A DNA stretch of 64,000 bases from Burkholderiales bacterium (lineage in GTDB: Bacteria; Pseudomonadota; Gammaproteobacteria; Burkholderiales; Burkholderiaceae_C), in assembly GCA_013044035.1 (NCBI GenBank), contig JABEVE010000055.1, forward strand, positions 30,558 to 94,557, written 5' to 3'. The translations under genes were made by a program, and so were the position numbers. Below, piece after piece: positions 59,732 to 64,000 of this stretch. Below the pieces are notes generated by a model, which saw only the letters and a program-made list of their open reading frames with translations, was not told the DNA's origin and searched no databases. Every line of letters begins with the position of its first letter. The first letter of the stretch is position 1.

Positions 59732-59862
59732 CTGGCCCTGCCAGGCCAACGACTGTAGTAGTGCGCCCCCTGCAGGCCAAACGACGATTCAAGGTGGGGC
59801 TCGCACCCCACTAACACCAGATCCCGGTCTTCTGCCCGATGCTTCCGCCAGGAGGCGAGACG

Positions 59863-60096
59863 ATGCAGCGAGACAGGATCCCGAAGCGAATGGCCGACCT
59901 CAGTGACGTCGACCTGCTCACGCTGGCGTGCGAGCCGGAGTTCCTCGACGGTTGCACCGCGCTTGAGCTCGACCTGATCTGGCGCCTTGAGGCGGCCGTT
60001 CACGCCACGCAATCTGCCCGAGACCAGGCGGCCCAGCTACTTGATGCACTTTGGCAGGCAGCATGTTGCCCGGATGTGCGCTCCGGAAGGGCATGA
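59863..60096 (+). CDS. Small helical hypothetical protein
   Basis: 77 residues; the ATG at 59863 has AGGAGG ahead of it, and an ATG 24 bases upstream is the alternative. Short helices (DVDLLTLACEPEFL, LELDLIWRLEAAVH, RDQAAQLLDALWQAA). A GTGGGG/CCCCAC hairpin lies upstream near 59795. Family not recognised. Confidence 0.5.
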   Translation: MQRDRIPKRMADLSDVDLLTLACEPEFLDGCTALELDLIWRLEAAVHATQSARDQAAQLLDALWQAACCPDVRSGRA

Positions 60097-60147
60097 CTGC
60101 AGGGCGCTGCGCCGGCGACGCCTAGCATGACGCCAACGACCATCTAC

Positions 60148-60290
60148 TCACGATGCCGCGGTCAACGTTTCGAGCCGTTCCTGGACGCGCCGAGCCAACT
60201 CGCGGTGACCTTCCGTGTTGTCGTGGTACTGGATGACGCGTAGGTGCTGCAGGTCAAAGGGAATGTCGCCCATTGACTCTAGGCGGTGGC
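60148..60290 (-). pseudogene. 3' remnant of a minus-strand gene interrupted by the transposase element
   Basis: About 47 codons ending at a TGA. The last part (DIPFDLQHLRVIQY followed by RRVQERLETL) matches the way many TIR-like and related nucleotide-hydrolase/immune proteins end (P-F-D...R-x-I-x-Y then a helix). Upstream the reading frame runs into the transposase element and loses sense near 60290-60320. The protein class is a guess; the interruption is well supported. Confidence 0.45.
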
Positions 60291-60325
60291 TTATCGTGGA
60301 TACGCCAATCGCCCGTTTTTGATAA

Positions 60326-60360
60326 AATGCCCTCGTAGACACCCCGTCTACGAGGGCATT
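60326..60360. terminator. Strong hairpin at the left end of the transposase gene
   Basis: Perfect 15-base stem (AATGCCCTCGTAGAC / GTCTACGAGGGCATT) with a 5-base loop. On the minus strand the stem is followed by a T-rich run, so it could terminate transcripts leaving the element leftwards; on the plus strand it may shield the transposase from outside transcription. Confidence 0.65.
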
Positions 60361-62194
60361 GTTCTTGGCGAAAATTTCTTCCGAGGGCTTTCGGGCCCCT
60401 GCCCCCTTCCAGGGGCTGAACGTCAACTTCTGCAAGAACCCGAAGTGCGACAACTTCGGAGTGCCTGAGACCGCGCACCGTTCGCGCCGCGCCCCAGGCA
60501 CCGAGGCGGCGCCCGGAAGCTACAGCCTGGTCGCCGCGGGACGCGGCAAGCCGTTGCTGAAATGCGGTCTGTGTGGCGAACACCTGCCGATGCGCAGCAA
60601 CCAGGGCATCCACGAAGAGCTAATGCGGGTCATGAGCTACCTGCTGGACTCGACCGAGCCTGCGTGCCCGAACGAAGCCTGTTCGCTGCACACCGTGCCG
60701 CTGTCCTTGGCCGGGGAGATGTACGTCCAGCGTGGCAAGACCGCCGCCGGCACCCAGCGTTATCGCTGCAACGCCTGCGCCAAGACGTTTTCCGGGCCGG
60801 GTAAGAGCACGAAGAAGCATCGGCTGCCGCACAAGAACCGCGAAGTCTTCGCCCTGCTCATCAGCAAGGTGCCGCTGCGGCGGATGGCCTGGCTCACACA
60901 GATGGACCGCAAGTCCTTGTACGGGAAGCTCGATTTCATCTATCAGCAGTGCTTGAGGTTCGCCGGCGACCGGGAGCGGCGCCTGCTGCACGGCATGGAG
61001 CTACCGAAGCTCTACCTCGCCACCGACCGTCAGACCCTGGCCGTCAATTGGAGCAACCGCAAGGACCGGCGCAACATTACCCTTCAGTCCATCGCGACCG
61101 CGGATTTGACCAGCGGCTACGTCTTCGGCGCCGACTTGAATTTCGACCCGAGCCTCGACCTAGAGACCGTGAACAACGAGGCTCTCGAAATCGGCGACGT
61201 GGAGAAGCCGCAGCCGTACCGTCGATACGCAAGACTGTGGCTGCGCGCTGACTACGAGGCGGCAGTAGCCGAGGCCCAAGCGCGCAAGGATGCCAAGGCA
61301 CCAAAGCGTCGCGGCGCATTCGCAACGGACCCGCTGGCAGAGACCATCACCCAGACCTACGCCGACGCGGCCGCCCGCGAGGATGTCGAAGAGGTTGTCA
61401 TCCTGGAGAGCGACCAGACGCTGCCGAAGACCGGCGTCGAGGTCCGCGACCAGTACACGGTCTACGCGCACTTCCTGATGCTGGAGCGCCTCATCGGCCA
61501 CGCACCGAAGGTTCGGGTCTACATGGACTTGGATTCGGGCTTCCGAGCCGCCTTCATGGCGGCCTTCCGGCAACAGATTTCAGAGCGCCGCGCAGACGGC
61601 TGGTTCGTTCGCATAATGAAGGAGTCGACCATCGACCAGAAGAAGGCGATGGTCCTGAAGGCTAAGAAGCGCATCGACGAGGCGATGGTGAACGTCAATG
61701 ACGAGAAGACCACTCAGCGCGACGTTGAAATCCTGCTGACGCTCGCCGAGATGGAGCGCATGGCCAAGCTGGGCAAGTGGGATGACCGCTGGCTGACGCA
61801 CCCCGTTCCGAACATGGCCGAGCCAGATAAACGCGTCTGCTGGCTAACCGACATCGACCAGGCGGAAACTGACCACGACCGCCGAGAAGACCAGTTGCGG
61901 CACCACGCTCGGTTGTACCTGAGGGCGTCGCTGCATGCGGTGGACCGGTTCTTCATGCGCGTGCGCCGCAGCTTGACTCTAGCAGAGCGCCCCTACGCGA
62001 CGGCCAGCTCCGACCGGCGGATGTGGCACGGATATTCGGCCTACCAGCCGCGCAACCTTGCCATGGTGCTGACCATCTTCAAGGTTGCGCACAATTACTG
62101 TCTTGTCGATGATAGTGGCGAGACTCCCGCGATGCGGCTCGGATTAGCCAAAGGGCCGGTTGCGCTAGAAGACGTGCTATATTTTTCCGGCTAG
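60359..62194 (+). CDS. DDE-type transposase with N-terminal zinc ribbons
   Basis: 611 residues. The N-terminal 200 contain several Cys pairs (CKNPKC, CGLCG, CPNEAC, CNAC) typical of zinc-ribbon DNA-binding modules. The catalytic part has the aspartate motifs YLATDRQ and VYMDLDSGFRAAF, an E/K-rich helical segment, and ends WHGYSAY...TPAMRLGLA. A TTG inside the upstream hairpin is the first start in frame; the exact start is uncertain. Closely related in order to the left-edge transposase but clearly diverged. IS family not named. Confidence 0.78.
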   Translation: MFLAKISSEGFRAPAPFQGLNVNFCKNPKCDNFGVPETAHRSRRAPGTEAAPGSYSLVAAGRGKPLLKCGLCGEHLPMRSNQGIHEELMRVMSYLLDSTEPACPNEACSLHTVPLSLAGEMYVQRGKTAAGTQRYRCNACAKTFSGPGKSTKKHRLPHKNREVFALLISKVPLRRMAWLTQMDRKSLYGKLDFIYQQCLRFAGDRERRLLHGMELPKLYLATDRQTLAVNWSNRKDRRNITLQSIATADLTSGYVFGADLNFDPSLDLETVNNEALEIGDVEKPQPYRRYARLWLRADYEAAVAEAQARKDAKAPKRRGAFATDPLAETITQTYADAAAREDVEEVVILESDQTLPKTGVEVRDQYTVYAHFLMLERLIGHAPKVRVYMDLDSGFRAAFMAAFRQQISERRADGWFVRIMKESTIDQKKAMVLKAKKRIDEAMVNVNDEKTTQRDVEILLTLAEMERMAKLGKWDDRWLTHPVPNMAEPDKRVCWLTDIDQAETDHDRREDQLRHHARLYLRASLHAVDRFFMRVRRSLTLAERPYATASSDRRMWHGYSAYQPRNLAMVLTIFKVAHNYCLVDDSGETPAMRLGLAKGPVALEDVLYFSG

Positions 62195-62327
62195 GGTAGT
62201 TTGCTGCAAATCTGCGAAAATGCTATCATCCAAGGGGGCAAGTGCGCTTAAAAATCTGAGGCCGCAACGCCATAAACTTAATGCGCTCGCACACTAGTGA
62301 GCGTATATTTTGCAGCCCGATTATAAG

Positions 62328-63098
62328 TCAGGCTGACGTCGAGGTATCGCTGTGTCCAACAGCAGGGTCGGGCTCTTCGATAACTGCAGGATTCGAGAGC
62401 ATCGACGCTTCAATCGACGCGAAGAATTTGTTCACACGCGTGCGCAACGGTGTGTTGTGTTCAATACGCGTGACGTAGTAGACCAAAGCTTCCACCGCGA
62501 CCTTCTGCTTTAGTGCGTCCCATAGTCGCACGCGGTCGGCAAGTTCTTGCTTGGAAACAGGCTCGAGTCCCATCTCCTTGAGCTGTTCTCTTACGCCCTC
62601 TGCGAAGTCCAGGGCGACCACAAGCCCCAGCGCTCCTTGGTTGGCTACTTGGGTTGCCAGCTCTTCAAATTCCGGAACATCGTCGCTTCGCAGGATAGAC
62701 TGCTTTACTTCTGCAGCGATTACCAAGCTTTCGCCATTCAAGGCGTCAATATCCCCAACCCTATTTTCCCGCTTGCCGCCTGTACGGACGCTTGCAGTTT
62801 CTACCTGAAGGTGGGCGGCGTCGGCACGAATGTAGCCGAATACTGTGCCCTGATAGGCCGCGCCACTGTTCTCGCCTCTCTGGTGTTTAAAGTCGAAATT
62901 CTCAAGGAAGAGAGAAAACCGTAAGGGCTCCCGCTTGACGTTGACCGCATCCCGAGTGTGCTCTGGCAGCTCCGAAAGCACAAACTGCTTGGTTCTGTTT
63001 TCGCCGTGCAGCCATGCGCGGAGGAAATCGGCCGCCTCCAGGCCTTGGGTGATGGCGTATTCGATGGCCGCGATGGCCGGATTGGTCGTGGTGATCAT
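62328..63098 (-). CDS. PD-(D/E)XK restriction-endonuclease-like protein
   Basis: 256 residues. VGDIDAL followed about 12 residues later by IAAEVKQS gives a D...E-x-K nuclease core (about residues 115-133). The opening AAIEYAITQGLEAADFLRAW resembles SacI-type restriction enzymes. Encoded 27 bases downstream of the Dam-type methyltransferase and on the same strand, as in a type II restriction-modification pair. Recognition sequence unknown. Confidence 0.65.
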   Translation of the reverse strand: MITTTNPAIAAIEYAITQGLEAADFLRAWLHGENRTKQFVLSELPEHTRDAVNVKREPLRFSLFLENFDFKHQRGENSGAAYQGTVFGYIRADAAHLQVETASVRTGGKRENRVGDIDALNGESLVIAAEVKQSILRSDDVPEFEELATQVANQGALGLVVALDFAEGVREQLKEMGLEPVSKQELADRVRLWDALKQKVAVEALVYYVTRIEHNTPLRTRVNKFFASIEASMLSNPAVIEEPDPAVGHSDTSTSA

Positions 63099-63125
63099 GC
63101 AGAGGCTCCGGGGGTGTGAGGGTTG

Positions 63126-64000
63126 CTAGGCGTTTTCACGTTCTGCACAGGGCATCTCTTGCTCGAAGAGCGATCCGCAGGTGTGGTTCAGGGCACGGGC
63201 GCACGCGGGGTTGAGCCAAACGGCTTCTGTGCGCATCGTCGTGCCGCTTCGGCCCGAAATTCGGGCCCTGGTCGTGTGCCGTGTCCAGTCCGAGAGCAGC
63301 GCGTCGTACAACGGGCACGGGTAGCCGCTGATCACGGCCATGCCCTTCAGGTTGCGGAGCGCGGCGATGAGGGCCTGGTGAGCGCTGTCGTCGAGTTCGT
63401 GCCGGTATCCGCTCTTGTTGCGCATGCTGCGCGTCTCGTGAACGTACGGCGGATCGACATAGTGAAGCGTGTCGGGGCCATCGTGATCCTGCATCACGTC
63501 GATGGCGTCGCGGTTCTCGATCAGCACGCCGGAAAAGCGCTCGCCGATCGTGCCCAGAGCTGCTGGGTAGTCCATCCAGTTGTGCTGTGCGGTGCCGTAC
63601 TTCTTTCGGGTGTCGGTCCTGAAGCCCGTCGTCGCCTTGGTCGCCCCGGCACTTCCGAAGCCCATCGCGGCGCGCACGCTGGTTCGCCGAGCGCGTTCCA
63701 GCGGATCGTCGGTCGGCTCATAGGCGAGGTCGAACTCGTCACGTGCATAGGGGGTGAGAGCGCAAGCCTGAATCAGGTCGGCGCGCATCGCCGGGTCGCG
63801 CAGAACGCGGAAGAAGTTCACGATGTCACCGTCCAGGTCGTTGTAGACCTCGGCATACACGCGCGGCTTGCGCAGCAGAACGCCGGCCGCCCCGCCGAAC
63901 GGCTCGACGTAGCAACCGTGCTCCGGGAAGAACTGCAGGATCCACGGGGCCAGCCGAAACTTGCCGCCGTGATAACGCAGCGCGGGGCGGGCGGGATGCG
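63126..64000 (-). CDS. Dam-type DNA adenine methyltransferase (cut by window edge)
   Basis: The frame stays open to the last base, so the N-terminus is outside. Reading from the edge, the family's RYHGGKFRLAPWI and the SAM-binding CYVEPFGGAAGVLL are present, then YNDLDGDIVNFF and the catalytic HYVDPPYV (DPPY) about two thirds along. This is the D12-class (Dam) N6-adenine methyltransferase pattern. It either protects against the adjacent nuclease or is an orphan Dam of phage/plasmid type. Confidence 0.88.
   Translation of the reverse strand, partial: HPARPALRYHGGKFRLAPWILQFFPEHGCYVEPFGGAAGVLLRKPRVYAEVYNDLDGDIVNFFRVLRDPAMRADLIQACALTPYARDEFDLAYEPTDDPLERARRTSVRAAMGFGSAGATKATTGFRTDTRKKYGTAQHNWMDYPAALGTIGERFSGVLIENRDAIDVMQDHDGPDTLHYVDPPYVHETRSMRNKSGYRHELDDSAHQALIAALRNLKGMAVISGYPCPLYDALLSDWTRHTTRARISGRSGTTMRTEAVWLNPACARALNHTCGSLFEQEMPCAERENA

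Noticed and set aside
59780..59815. GTGGGG/CCCCAC hairpin as a rho-independent terminator
   Set aside because: Stem is short and no T-run follows; too weak to call.
1..62194. The two related transposases as ends of one composite transposon
   Set aside because: They lie 60 kb apart, differ at many residues and in the linker lengths, and the region between them carries conjugation and replication functions. They are better read as two independent insertions.

Overview
The window is GC-rich, densely coded and full of ATGA/GTGA gene overlaps, as in a Proteobacterium. A LuxR/RsaM-like/LuxI quorum-sensing locus of the type known from Burkholderiales points to a betaproteobacterium, but this is inference; no rRNA, tRNA or housekeeping locus is present to confirm it. 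Nearly everything belongs to a large mobile element (a conjugative plasmid or integrated relative): an IncI/R64-like type IVb pilus operon with a PilV shufflon, part of a Dot/Icm-type secretion apparatus, an actin-like partition pair, DnaC-like and primosome-like replication genes, SSB, a tyrosine recombinase and HipBA.

Left part (1-6 kb): the 3' part of a transposase gene converges on a WYL-type regulator, which is divergent from a translationally coupled pair, a large N6-adenine methyltransferase and a PD-(D/E)XK nuclease. This looks like a compact, self-regulated restriction/defence module. Next (6.1-16.7 kb) come luxR, an rsaM-like gene and luxI with two lux-box palindromes, then a tightly packed eight-gene operon: a decarboxylase-fold protein without the PLP lysine, a PNPOx-like flavoenzyme, an EamA transporter, a B3/4-domain protein, a YggS-like PLP protein, a trimethylamine-dehydrogenase-like flavoprotein, TrpD and TrpC. 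I read this as a quorum-sensing-linked, probably undescribed small-molecule pathway.

The cargo ends against a 5'-truncated Rci-type shufflon recombinase (17.0-17.6 kb). The shufflon follows: six 19-bp sfx-like repeats in one orientation, each leading into a silent PilV C-terminal cassette, and a seventh inverted repeat inside the expressed pilV. The minus-strand operon runs pilL-pilN-pilO-pilP-pilQ-pilR-pilS-ATPase-small membrane protein-pilM-like-pilV. Upstream of pilL, on the same strand, lie dotD, dotC, dotB and an icmT-like gene. A repeat-rich non-coding stretch, a parMR-like pair, a small ORF, a tyrosine recombinase and hipBA follow to 39.1 kb.

From 39.1 to 46.0 kb a minus-strand block holds an EAL-domain protein, two unknown exported proteins, a small unknown, a DsbC-like disulfide protein, a DnaC-like loader and a DUF1376-type primosome protein, with striking GTTGTCCYCGGG palindromes in and upstream of the last. 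From 46.2 to 60.1 kb an almost unidirectional plus-strand block carries ssb, a nuclease-like protein, tandem-HTH and XRE regulators, an AAA ATPase, a Gp37/Gp68-like CxxC protein, a two-HARP-repeat SNF2 helicase and many small unknown genes. The right end has a remnant of a minus-strand gene interrupted by a second, divergent transposase of the first family, then a PD-(D/E)XK nuclease and a Dam-type methyltransferase that runs off the window.
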